From assembly GCA_965220185.1 (NCBI GenBank), contig OZ244807.1:1922001-1986000 (forward strand): a stretch of DNA of 64,000 bases. Direction: 5' to 3'. The notes below the pieces were generated by a model. The model saw nothing but the letters and a program-made list of their open reading frames with translations. It did no database searches and was not told the DNA's origin. This document shows, in pieces, positions 9,106-17,444 of the stretch; position 1 is the first letter of the stretch, and each line of letters begins with the position of its first letter. The translations under genes were made by a program, and so were the position numbers. The stretch comes from Azotimanducus sp965220185 (GTDB lineage: Bacteria > Pseudomonadota > Gammaproteobacteria > Pseudomonadales > Azotimanducaceae).

Positions 9106-10310
9106 GATTCGTAAGAGACTTCGTGCGCGAGCTTCTTGAACCTGCCATTTTCGACGACCGTCAGGCTCGCGGTCTTCACGCCGTTGTGATTCGTCGGCGA
9201 GAAACTGACACGATAGCCGAAGATGTCCTGGTAATCCGATAGGCTCTCCAAGGCGGCGACAAAGCCTTCCCGCGTCAGATCCCGGCCTGCTCGTTCGAGC
9301 GCTTCAATCACCAGGCCAGTATTGCGATACCCCTCCATCGCAGGCGGCCCCGGCTCTACCCCGTAGCGCGCAACATAGGCGTCCCACCAGGCGCGAACGC
9401 GCTCGTCTTCAATCGAACCCTCATAGAGTTGCGGCATATGTACAAAGCAATAGTAGCCTTCGCCCGAACCGCTCTCCTGTTCAGCAATCACCTGCGCGAA
9501 CGCGGCGTTGTTGCCGACCCAGGCGACATCATCCCAACCGCTTTTGCGGGCAGCTTCAAGAATCAGGATGGTGTCGCGATGCACCGAGCCCATGAGCACG
9601 ACTTGGCAGCCAGCGTCTTTGAGCTTGAGCACGGCAGCAGTGAATTCAGTGTCGGTTGGCAAGGTGGCTGAATGCGCAGCGAGCGCAAGACCCATCTCGC
9701 CGAGTTGATCATTGACCGCTTCGAGCACCTCAAGGCCGTACTCGGTATCGTGATAAATCGCGCAGAACGCCTCGGCGCCTTGCGTGTCATGGAAATACTT
9801 GACCGCTGAGCGCATTTCGTCGTAGTAGAGGCTGCGCGCGGTGAACTTGAGCGGATGAAAAGGCTCCGCCATGGAGCGCGCGCCAGTGAGCGGAAAGAGA
9901 TTCGGCACGCCCGCAGCCAGCTGCTGCTCAAGCACGGCGTTGTTGGTTGGCGTGCCAACGGCGAGCAGCATGGCGAAAATCCTGTCCCTGTGAATCAGCT
10001 TGTTGGCCGCTTGAATGGCGCGTGGCACCTGATAGCCGGTGTCCTCCACGACCACTCGAATCATGCGACCATGTACGCCGCCAGCGGCGTTCGCCTCGTC
10101 AATTCTCATGCGCATGCCGTTGACTGCGCCAATCCCCCAGATGGCGACAACGCCAGAGAGGTCGGTGTGCGAGCCGAGCACGATTTCGTCGTCCGAGATG
10201 CCACGCCCCGCGCCGGACTGGGCTTCACTGTCCGGGGAGCCGCCGCAGCTTGCGAGAGCGAGCGCGATGCCTGCGGCCACTAATCCGCTCAGTGCTGTTC
10301 GAATCTTCAA
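9102..10310 (-). CDS. livK: Branched-chain amino acid-type ABC transporter substrate-binding lipoprotein
   Basis: The 402-residue protein starts with a lipoprotein signal peptide ending in LASC (Cys 22), then the type I periplasmic binding protein fold with the LivK-like opening EIVLGSHTDLSGVVAIWG. It would capture the substrate for the LivHMGF transporter encoded upstream. The acyl-CoA synthetase gene between livF and this gene hints that the ligand may be an organic acid rather than an amino acid; that is inference. Its stop overlaps the sdhE start. Confidence 0.9.
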   Translation of the reverse strand: MKIRTALSGLVAAGIALALASCGGSPDSEAQSGAGRGISDDEIVLGSHTDLSGVVAIWGIGAVNGMRMRIDEANAAGGVHGRMIRVVVEDTGYQVPRAIQAANKLIHRDRIFAMLLAVGTPTNNAVLEQQLAAGVPNLFPLTGARSMAEPFHPLKFTARSLYYDEMRSAVKYFHDTQGAEAFCAIYHDTEYGLEVLEAVNDQLGEMGLALAAHSATLPTDTEFTAAVLKLKDAGCQVVLMGSVHRDTILILEAARKSGWDDVAWVGNNAAFAQVIAEQESGSGEGYYCFVHMPQLYEGSIEDERVRAWWDAYVARYGVEPGPPAMEGYRNTGLVIEALERAGRDLTREGFVAALESLSDYQDIFGYRVSFSPTNHNGVKTASLTVVENGRFKKLAHEVSYES

Positions 10311-10356
10311 TCTATTTCTCCAAAGCGCGTGAGCGCATTATCCCTTCTCCCTCCGC

Positions 10357-12189
10357 TCAATACATGCTTTCGATGAGCGCCGCGTATTTCTCGTTGACCA
10401 CCTTGCGCTTGAGCTTCATCGTTGGCGTCAGTTCGTCATCCTCGGGATCGAGCAACTGGTCAATAAGCCGGAACTTCTTGATGGTCTCGACACGCGCAAA
10501 AAGGCCGTTGACACGCTCGATCTCGCCGCCAATCAATGACTCGACCTCCTTGGTGTGGCACAGGCTGGTGTAATTGGTGAAGGGCACCGACAGATCCTGC
10601 GCATACTTGGTGACGTTCTCCTGATCGATCATGATGAGCGCTGTCAGGTAAGGGCGCTTGTCGCCAACCACCACCGCATCGGACACATACGGCGAAAACT
10701 TGAGCTGATTTTCGATCTCGCTCGGCGTGATGTTCTTGCCGCCAGCAGTAATGATGATGTCTTTCATGCGATCAACAATGTAGAAATAGCCATCGTCATC
10801 GACGCGGCCGACATCGCCCGTGTGCAGCCAGCCATCGACAATGGTCTCGGCGGTTTTTTCCGGCTTGTTCCAGTAGCCTTTGACGACGCCCGGACTGCGA
10901 ATGAGGATTTCGTTGTCGTCGGATAGTTTGACCTCCACCCCTTCGCAGGCTTTGCCGATGCTGCCGATGCGATTGTCATCAGCGCGATTGGTAGTGGCGA
11001 GTCCGGAGCACTCTGTCTGACCATAGGCTTCCAGCATTGGCCTGCCGAGCGCCCAGAACCATTTGATGAGATCCGGCGCGATCGGCGCGGCGGCTGTCAA
11101 CAGGCAGCGGGCATTGTCGATGCCGAGGAAGCGTCGAATATTGCGCAGCACGAGGCGGTCAGCTACCCAGTGCAAAGTGCGCAACATGGTCGCAGGTCTC
11201 TCACCTTGCAACCGATTTTTCGCCACGCGTTCTCCAAGTCCAAGCGCCCAGTCGTAAGCCAGTCGCCCAAGCTTCGTGGCATCTTTCAGCTTGATCGAGA
11301 CGGTCGAGTACTGCTTCTCCCATACCCTCGGCACCGCGAAATGAATGTTTGGCGCGACGTCTTGCAAATCCTCGGCGAACGTCTCGCCATTTTCAACGAG
11401 ATTGACGACCGAGCGGCTGGCGATGGTGAGGGAGGTGTAGAGCATGCGGCCCGCGACATGCGCGAATGGCAGGAACCCAACCTGCTCGTCGCTGCTGCGC
11501 ACCTGATACGCGCTCTGCAAGACCTGCATTTGAAACAACATGTTGCGCTGCGTGAGCATGGCTCCCTTGGGCGGCCCCGTTGTTCCCGATGTGTAGGTGA
11601 GCACCATGAGATCATCTGGCTTGATGGCCGACGAGCGCTGCAGCCATTCAGCCTGCTTTGCCTCTTCAGCACCGCGCCCGAGTGCGAGCAGCTGTTCAAA
11701 ACTGAGGCAGGCCGGGTCGACGAAGTCGCGAAGCCCCTCCATGTCCATAATAATGATGTGTGCAAGGCTTGGCGTTCGCTCGCGCACGGCGAGCACCTTG
11801 TCGAGCTGCTCCTCGTCCTCGGCGAAGTAGAAGCGCGTGCCGCTGTCATTGATCAAATACTCGACTTGCGACGCCGAATCAGTGGGATACACGCCATTCG
11901 TGATGCCGCCTGCGCAATTGATGCCCTGATCGGCGTAGAGCCATTCAGCGCGCACTTCCGCTGCGATTGAACAGACATCGCCAGCCTTCATGCCGAGCGC
12001 CATCAATCCCAATCCGATGAATCGCGCCCGCTCGCCATACTCGCCCCAAGTCACAGGGTTCCACACGCCGAAGTCCTTTTCCCGAAAAGCAAGGCGCTCC
12101 GAATCCTCTTGGGCGCGCTTCCAAAATAGCGCAGCGACCGTATCGCAGCCCTCTATGCTGACAGTGCGATAGGTCTGCACTTCACTCAT
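10357..12189 (-). CDS. Long-chain acyl-CoA synthetase (AMP-binding)
   Basis: A 610-residue ANL-superfamily ligase. The P-loop-like motif YTSGTTGPPKGAM, the A4/A5 region YGQTECSG, and the C-terminal WLHTGDVGRVDDDGYFYIVDRMKD and GGKNITPSEIE (hinge and catalytic lysine region) are all present. It would activate a carboxylic acid with ATP and load it on CoA. It lies inside the LIV operon, with its ATG overlapping the livF stop (ATGA). Such placement is known for transporters that import aromatic or fatty acids and activate them on entry. The chain-length preference cannot be told. Confidence 0.9.
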   Translation of the reverse strand: MSEVQTYRTVSIEGCDTVAALFWKRAQEDSERLAFREKDFGVWNPVTWGEYGERARFIGLGLMALGMKAGDVCSIAAEVRAEWLYADQGINCAGGITNGVYPTDSASQVEYLINDSGTRFYFAEDEEQLDKVLAVRERTPSLAHIIIMDMEGLRDFVDPACLSFEQLLALGRGAEEAKQAEWLQRSSAIKPDDLMVLTYTSGTTGPPKGAMLTQRNMLFQMQVLQSAYQVRSSDEQVGFLPFAHVAGRMLYTSLTIASRSVVNLVENGETFAEDLQDVAPNIHFAVPRVWEKQYSTVSIKLKDATKLGRLAYDWALGLGERVAKNRLQGERPATMLRTLHWVADRLVLRNIRRFLGIDNARCLLTAAAPIAPDLIKWFWALGRPMLEAYGQTECSGLATTNRADDNRIGSIGKACEGVEVKLSDDNEILIRSPGVVKGYWNKPEKTAETIVDGWLHTGDVGRVDDDGYFYIVDRMKDIIITAGGKNITPSEIENQLKFSPYVSDAVVVGDKRPYLTALIMIDQENVTKYAQDLSVPFTNYTSLCHTKEVESLIGGEIERVNGLFARVETIKKFRLIDQLLDPEDDELTPTMKLKRKVVNEKYAALIESMY

Positions 12190-12953
12190 CGCCAGGTCTT
12201 GCGCTGCTTCCAGCGACGCCGCCCACGCACGCCCTGCTCTTTCATGCCAAGGTAGAACTCCTTGATGTCGGTCGCATCGCGCAGGCTCGATGAGGTGTCC
12301 TCCATCACAATACGGCCGTTTTCAAGCACATAGCCGTAGTCGGCAACGTCAAGCGCCATGCGCGCGTTCTGCTCAACAAGCATGATGGTGACGCCTTCAT
12401 CGCGATTCAGCTTAACGATGGTTTCAGCAATTTCACCCACAAGCTGCGGCGACAGGCCAAGCGATGGTTCGTCAAGCAGCATCAGGCGCGGCGAGGACAT
12501 CATCGCCCGGCCAATGGCAAGCATCTGCTGCTGCCCGCCGGAGAGATAGCCAGCCTGGCTTGTTCGCTTCGCATACAGAGCCGGGAAAAGCGCATAGACG
12601 CGCCTCAGTGATTCTGCGACTTCTGCGCGGTTTCGCGCGTAGCCGCCCATGCGTAGATTCTGTTCGGTGGTCAGAAGCGGGAACACTTCGCGACCTTCGG
12701 GCACTTGCGCAATGCCGAGGCGAGCGACCTGATGCGGCGGCATCCCTTCAATCGACTTGCCCTGAAACTCAACCCGCCCCTTCTTCGGCACCATGGTCGC
12801 GCTGATGGTTTTGAGTAGCGTCGACTTGCCAGCGCCATTGGCGCCAAGCAGCGCAAGTATCTGCCCTTCGCGAACCTGCGCGCTGACGCCCCGCAGCGCC
12901 ATGATCGGCCCATAGTAGGTCTCGACGTTCCGCACGCTTAAGAGATCAGCCAT
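12186..12953 (-). CDS. livF: Branched-chain-type ABC transporter ATP-binding protein LivF
   Basis: A 255-residue ATPase with Walker A GANGAGKST, signature LSGGQQQML, Walker B LMLLDEPSLGL and the LivF-specific PEGREVFPLLTTEQNL. I chose the ATG at 12953 because GGAGG lies 6 bases upstream; an earlier in-frame ATG at 12965 lacks this site. The start overlaps the livG stop by 8 bases (ATGGCTGA). Confidence 0.95.
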   Translation of the reverse strand: MADLLSVRNVETYYGPIMALRGVSAQVREGQILALLGANGAGKSTLLKTISATMVPKKGRVEFQGKSIEGMPPHQVARLGIAQVPEGREVFPLLTTEQNLRMGGYARNRAEVAESLRRVYALFPALYAKRTSQAGYLSGGQQQMLAIGRAMMSSPRLMLLDEPSLGLSPQLVGEIAETIVKLNRDEGVTIMLVEQNARMALDVADYGYVLENGRIVMEDTSSSLRDATDIKEFYLGMKEQGVRGRRRWKQRKTWR

Positions 12954-13713
12954 GCTCGCCTCCAAGATAGGCTCCGAGTACAGTCGGGTGGCTGCGAACT
13001 TCCTGAAAGCTTCCCATCGCGAGCACCTCGCCCTCGTTCATAGCCATGACGCGGTGCGACACTTCGCCAACAAGCCGCATATCGTGCTCAACCATCAATA
13101 CTGTCACACCAAGGTCCTGATTCATGTCCTCGATCCAGAAGACAAGGTCCTCAGTCTCTTCTGGATTCAGACCAGAAGACGGCTCATCGAGCAAAATCAG
13201 ACTTGGACGCAGGCACAGGCCACGCGCAATCTCAACCATCTTGCGCACACCAAACGGCAGGTTCGCGATTGGCGAATACCGATACGCCTGCAAATCGAGC
13301 AAATCAATGACCTCTTCGATATGCTCGCGCGCTGCGAGCTCCGCGCGCCGAACGCTTGGCAGGAACAGCATGTCGAGAAATGGATTCGATTGACGGTGTA
13401 CGTCGCCCGCGATTGTCAGGTTCTGCAGCACGCTCTCATGCTCGAAGAGCTCGCAGTTCTGAAAAGTCCGCGCGATCCCAAGCGCTGCGATGTTGTGGTC
13501 TTTCGCCTTGGTGATGTCGTGCCCTTGAAATTCAATGCACCCCGAATCCAGATCATAGAACCGACTGATGGCATTGAAGACCGACGTCTTGCCAGCGCCA
13601 TTCGGCCCGATAATGCTGAAGACCTCGCCTTCCGAGACCTCGAACGAAACATCCTTGATGGCTTGCACGCCACCAAAGCTGAGGACAAGACCACTTGCCT
13701 TCAGGAAGCTCAT
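12946..13713 (-). CDS. livG: Branched-chain-type ABC transporter ATP-binding protein LivG
   Basis: A 255-residue ATPase with Walker A GPNGAGKTS, the LivG-type GIARTFQNCELFEHESVLQNL, and Walker B LILLDEPSSGLNPEE followed by MVEHDMRLV. The ABC signature position reads LPFGVRKMVE, a departure from LSGGQ that is common in LivG. It works as a heterodimer with LivF under the LivHM permeases. Its ATG overlaps the livM stop (ATGA). Confidence 0.95.
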   Translation of the reverse strand: MSFLKASGLVLSFGGVQAIKDVSFEVSEGEVFSIIGPNGAGKTSVFNAISRFYDLDSGCIEFQGHDITKAKDHNIAALGIARTFQNCELFEHESVLQNLTIAGDVHRQSNPFLDMLFLPSVRRAELAAREHIEEVIDLLDLQAYRYSPIANLPFGVRKMVEIARGLCLRPSLILLDEPSSGLNPEETEDLVFWIEDMNQDLGVTVLMVEHDMRLVGEVSHRVMAMNEGEVLAMGSFQEVRSHPTVLGAYLGGEHG

Positions 13714-14786
13714 CGCAAGCGCTCGGTGCTTAAGAAACGTTGCTGGCGCTTGAACGTGTCTTTTCGATAGAGCGGGAACTCATCAAAGTAGCGCCGTATC
13801 TTCAGCCAGCGTCCATAGATGCCATCCGGCTCGAGTATGAGAAAGACGATCAAGATTGCTCCGAACACGGCTGGTTCGATGCCTGGCAGATTGGCGACCC
13901 CTTGCGGCAGGACATCACGGGCGAGCGCAATGCCCTGCGGCAGCAGTCCAATGAAGATGGCACCGAACATGACGCCATGCATCGAGCCGAGCCCGCCGAC
14001 CACGACCATCAGCAAGAGCTGTATGGAAGTCAGCAAGGTAAACGCATCAGGCGCGAGATACCCGATGCGGTGCGCGAACAGCGCGCCAGCCAATCCCGTG
14101 AACATCCCCGACAGCGTAAAGGCAAGTGTCTTGGTACGCACAAGTGAGATGCCCATGCTCACCGCGCTTGTTTCCGAATCGCGCACAGCCACGAAGGCGC
14201 GTCCCGTTGGGCTGCGCAGCAGGTTCAATGCCGCGAACACGGACGCCACCAACACGGCGAGGCAGACGTAAAAGAATGGGCGCGGCGCATCGAGCGCGAC
14301 ACCGAATATCTCAGCGTCTGGCACCCTCATGCCACGAAAGCCGCCGGTCATGCTCGTCCAGTGCGTCAGCACCTGTTCGACGATCTCGGCGAGCGCAAGC
14401 GTGGCGATCGCAAGATAGACCCCGGTCATGCGCAGCACCGGCAGCCCGACGAGCATGGAAACAAACCCGGTGAAGAGCGCGGCGCAGAGCAATGATGGCA
14501 GGAAGGGCACGCTCCAGGTCATGAATCTCGCGTGCGCATAGGCGCCAATCGCCAGGAACGCCGCATGTCCAAGGCTCACCATGCCGGTGTAGCCGACGAG
14601 CAGCATGAGGCCAACGCCAGCGATGGCATAGATGAAGACCTGCGCGAGCTCGCCGAGATAGAAGGGATCGAGCACGAGCGGCGCCGCGAGCAGCAGAGCG
14701 GCCAGCAGGCCGTACCACAGCACATGCCCGGAATGCTGAAAGAGCGCAAGGTCGATTCTGTGGCTTGTGCGGAATAGAAAGCGCAT
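13710..14786 (-). CDS. livM: Branched-chain-type ABC transporter permease LivM
   Basis: A 358-residue polytopic protein with about nine membrane helices and the LivM motifs GVGLMLLVGYTGMVSLGHAAF near the N-terminus and VVVGGLGSMHG in the EAA-like cytoplasmic loop. It forms the membrane channel with LivH. It overlaps livG by 4 bases and follows livH after 10 bases. Confidence 0.94.
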   Translation of the reverse strand: MRFLFRTSHRIDLALFQHSGHVLWYGLLAALLLAAPLVLDPFYLGELAQVFIYAIAGVGLMLLVGYTGMVSLGHAAFLAIGAYAHARFMTWSVPFLPSLLCAALFTGFVSMLVGLPVLRMTGVYLAIATLALAEIVEQVLTHWTSMTGGFRGMRVPDAEIFGVALDAPRPFFYVCLAVLVASVFAALNLLRSPTGRAFVAVRDSETSAVSMGISLVRTKTLAFTLSGMFTGLAGALFAHRIGYLAPDAFTLLTSIQLLLMVVVGGLGSMHGVMFGAIFIGLLPQGIALARDVLPQGVANLPGIEPAVFGAILIVFLILEPDGIYGRWLKIRRYFDEFPLYRKDTFKRQQRFLSTERLR

Positions 14787-14796
14787 CAGTGCAGTG

Positions 14797-15675
14797 TCAC
14801 ACCTTCTTGCGCTGAACGCTCGCGAACAATCCGCTTGGGCGCACGATCAGCATGATGAGCATGACAAGATACGGGCTTGCCGTTGCCAAGCCAGTTGGCA
14901 ACGCAATTTGCGCGAACTGCTCGATGACGCCAATGGCGATGCCGGCAATGAGCGCGCCAGGCAAGCTGCCAAGGCCACCGATGATCGCCGCCGCAAAGGC
15001 TTTGATGCCGATGAACCCGACTTGCGGATCGATGAGGCTCACTGGCGCGAGCATGACACCTGCGAAACCAGCGATTCCTGCAGACAATGCCCATGCCAGC
15101 GATGTGATGCGATTGACCGAAATGCCAACGAGCACCGCAGCGAGCTGGTTTTGCGATGCCGCCTGCATGGACACACCAATGCGCGCATAGCGGAAGTACA
15201 GGCCGAGCGCGATGCACAACATGGCTGTGCCGACCATGACCGCAATGTTTTCAAAGCCAAGCGACACATCGCCAAAGGTCAAGACTTCGCCGCTAAAAGG
15301 GTTGTGAATGGCCTTGGGATCGGCGCCCCATACACTGCTTGCAAAGCTGCGCAGAATGAACCCGAGGCCGACGGTGAGCATGAGCACCGCGAAGGTGGGT
15401 TCGCCAATCATCGGTCTGATGAGCGCGCGTTCCAAGAGCGCGCCGATGAGCGCCATGCTTGCGCATGTGCAGACGAGACCAAGCCAATAGGGCATGCCGA
15501 GCACATTCAGGAAGGTGAAGGCGACGAACATGCCGATCATCATGAGATCGCCCTGCGCGAAATTGACGACCTCGGTGGCCTTGTAGATCAGCACAAAGCC
15601 AAGCGCGATCAGCCCGTAGACGCATCCTTGCGACAGGCCGACGATAAGAACTTGCAGGAACTGGGCGCCGTCCAT
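14797..15675 (-). CDS. livH: Branched-chain-type ABC transporter permease LivH
   Basis: A 292-residue permease with the typical GLSQGCVYGLIALGFVLIYK opening, NFAQGDLMMIG, and IIGGLGSLPGALIAG in the ATPase-contacting loop. It is the first gene of the eight-gene operon livH-M-G-F-acyl-CoA synthetase-binding protein-sdhE-cptA-like. The promoter should lie in 15676-15736; I could not pick clear -35 and -10 boxes. Confidence 0.94.
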   Translation of the reverse strand: MDGAQFLQVLIVGLSQGCVYGLIALGFVLIYKATEVVNFAQGDLMMIGMFVAFTFLNVLGMPYWLGLVCTCASMALIGALLERALIRPMIGEPTFAVLMLTVGLGFILRSFASSVWGADPKAIHNPFSGEVLTFGDVSLGFENIAVMVGTAMLCIALGLYFRYARIGVSMQAASQNQLAAVLVGISVNRITSLAWALSAGIAGFAGVMLAPVSLIDPQVGFIGIKAFAAAIIGGLGSLPGALIAGIAIGVIEQFAQIALPTGLATASPYLVMLIMLIVRPSGLFASVQRKKV

Positions 15676-15736
15676 GAAGGTGCCGGGCGATTCGGATGCG
15701 TCATTCTACCCGTGAACGGGGGAATACCCTGTTTTT

Positions 15737-16924
15737 TCAGACTGGGGAACTGCGCTGTTTGATGTAGTCGTGCATGGACGGGATGGGTACTGTGAGGTTG
15801 CCCGTGCCGTCTTCCTGGAGTACGCCACGATGGACAAGCGTGTCAAATGCGTCTTCGGCGGGGAGGGTTTTTTCAAGAAGTCGTTCGTTTGCATAGGCAC
15901 GCTCAACGGCCTTATGGATTTCGAGTTCACTCACACCGCCGCCTTTCGGCACTGTCGTGACAAGCTCGTACAAGAGGGGATCAGGAATAGTCTCTGCCCG
16001 ACGCATGTAATAGTCTTCACGTCGGGCTTGCGACCGTTGCTGTATCGCATTGATGTCGCATTCGGCGAGTTGTCCGCCCACCTTGATAAGTTCTTCGCTG
16101 ATGGCATGCAGGGTGCTGGTGAGATGTTGGGGCCAGCCAAAAGACTCGTTGATGACGATCTGCTGGAGGGGCGTTGTGTCGTACCCACGCCCATCAATAC
16201 AGAAGTCTTCGTTGTTCAGAAACGCTTCAAGTGAAGCAATCACTTCTTGTTCGCGAAGTGGTTGAAGTGTGGCTGTGTTGCTATACGATAGTCTAGAAAT
16301 ACCAAGCCGGTTCAACCTCGCACATGTGCTGCTCAAGCCGCCTGCAATCAAAGAAACGTTCCCTGCAACACCTTCATGGAGTTGTTGGAGTATTGAGCTT
16401 TTCCCGTCCGGGAGATCGCCATTGGCATTTTGTGCTTCGTCAAGGAACAATACAAGGGGTACATTTTTGTTTTTTCGCACAGTCATCAATTGATTGATCG
16501 ATACGATCTCCTGAGGCATTGTGGTGGATGCCGATGACACGCCACCTTCTAGAACCATTGCCTTGAGGTCGCCTTGTACTGTGAGTTGGTGCGATTGACG
16601 CAGTGTTTCCGCAATGTCGGGTTCGATTTGTTCCAAGACTTCAAACAATGCGATGTTTGGTTTGTGCGTCGTTGACGCGGATAGTCGCGCAACGTCGCAT
16701 CGTGACCGGAACTTTTCCTTTAAGTGATTGAGCAGTGCGGTCTTGCCTGCACCGGGCGCGCCCTGAAAGACAACTGTATTGCCTTCGGCCTCCCCCTCTT
16801 TGAGGTTGTCGAGTGCTGCGTGAGCGATGGCAAGCTCTTCACGGCGCCCGGTAAAAAAGAGAGGTGCCGCACGGTCTTTTTTATTGATGTACTTTTGCAG
16901 GGCTGTTGGATCAAAACGTCGCAT
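15737..16924 (-). CDS. AAA/STAND-type ATPase of unknown function
   Basis: A 395-residue protein with Walker A GAPGAGKT at 55-62 and Walker B PLVLFLDEAQ at 156-165. The ATPase core ends near residue 260, and the last 130 residues look like winged-helix segments, giving an Orc1/Cdc6-like layout. It stands alone between the LIV operon and leuA, with no partner gene. Its codon use is more AT-rich than its neighbours, which suggests a horizontally acquired gene, perhaps from a phage or defence setting. I cannot assign a function. Confidence 0.7.
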   Translation of the reverse strand: MRRFDPTALQKYINKKDRAAPLFFTGRREELAIAHAALDNLKEGEAEGNTVVFQGAPGAGKTALLNHLKEKFRSRCDVARLSASTTHKPNIALFEVLEQIEPDIAETLRQSHQLTVQGDLKAMVLEGGVSSASTTMPQEIVSINQLMTVRKNKNVPLVLFLDEAQNANGDLPDGKSSILQQLHEGVAGNVSLIAGGLSSTCARLNRLGISRLSYSNTATLQPLREQEVIASLEAFLNNEDFCIDGRGYDTTPLQQIVINESFGWPQHLTSTLHAISEELIKVGGQLAECDINAIQQRSQARREDYYMRRAETIPDPLLYELVTTVPKGGGVSELEIHKAVERAYANERLLEKTLPAEDAFDTLVHRGVLQEDGTGNLTVPIPSMHDYIKQRSSPV

Positions 16925-17101
16925 CGAGCGATTCTAAGGTGTATTGAAAACACACCACGATTTTAGCACAGGCACCTTAATAAACAAGGAATGGAGTGCT
17001 GCGTCCGCCGCCTACGCAAGTCCCTCAGACATGCATCACACCACGCCCCAGAACGCTCGCGGAGGCAGTGATTGGGGCACCGGCCTTCACCCGGCGCCTG
17101 C

Positions 17102-17347
17102 TTAGCTGTCGAGGTCGGGGCATACCCATTTCCCCCTGGCCTCCTGGCTCCCCGTAGTCTGGCCGGCGAGGATCAGCGTGTCGCCGCGCGTGCCGTTGCA
17201 CATGCAGTCCGCGATGTCCTGCCGGGTGCTCGCCACCGCGAAGCACCCGGTGCGGCTGAAGTTCATGTGGTCGGCCATGCTTTCAGACTTCAGGTTCTGC
17301 TCGGCGTCGGTGAACTCGCCACGGGTCTTGAAGCAGTGGCGAACCAT
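17102..17347 (-). CDS. Small cysteine-containing hypothetical protein
   Basis: An 81-residue frame with no signal peptide as it stands. It contains a CxC pair (DCMCNG) and a final WVCPDLDS. A similar CxC arrangement occurs in the mature parts of the poly-C tract genes at 49 kb (GTCTC) and 58 kb (RQCSC), so this may be a truncated relative that lost its N-terminus, but the resemblance is only a short motif. It begins 98 bases after the leuA stop. The segment 16925-17101 shows nothing recognisable. Confidence 0.35.
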   Translation of the reverse strand: MVRHCFKTRGEFTDAEQNLKSESMADHMNFSRTGCFAVASTRQDIADCMCNGTRGDTLILAGQTTGSQEARGKWVCPDLDS

Positions 17348-17444
17348 TCAGCCGCGCTACCGCCGCAGACGGGCCCGGCCCTGCTGATTTTGCTATGCAA
17401 TTCCCATACTTTAACTGTGAACGGCTGGGGCCCCTCGAAAGCGA

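Noticed and set aside
14767..15762. A 331-codon plus-strand frame over livH
   Set aside because: It is the antisense of livH; the composition is rich in His, Arg and Asp as expected for such shadows, and there is no start context.
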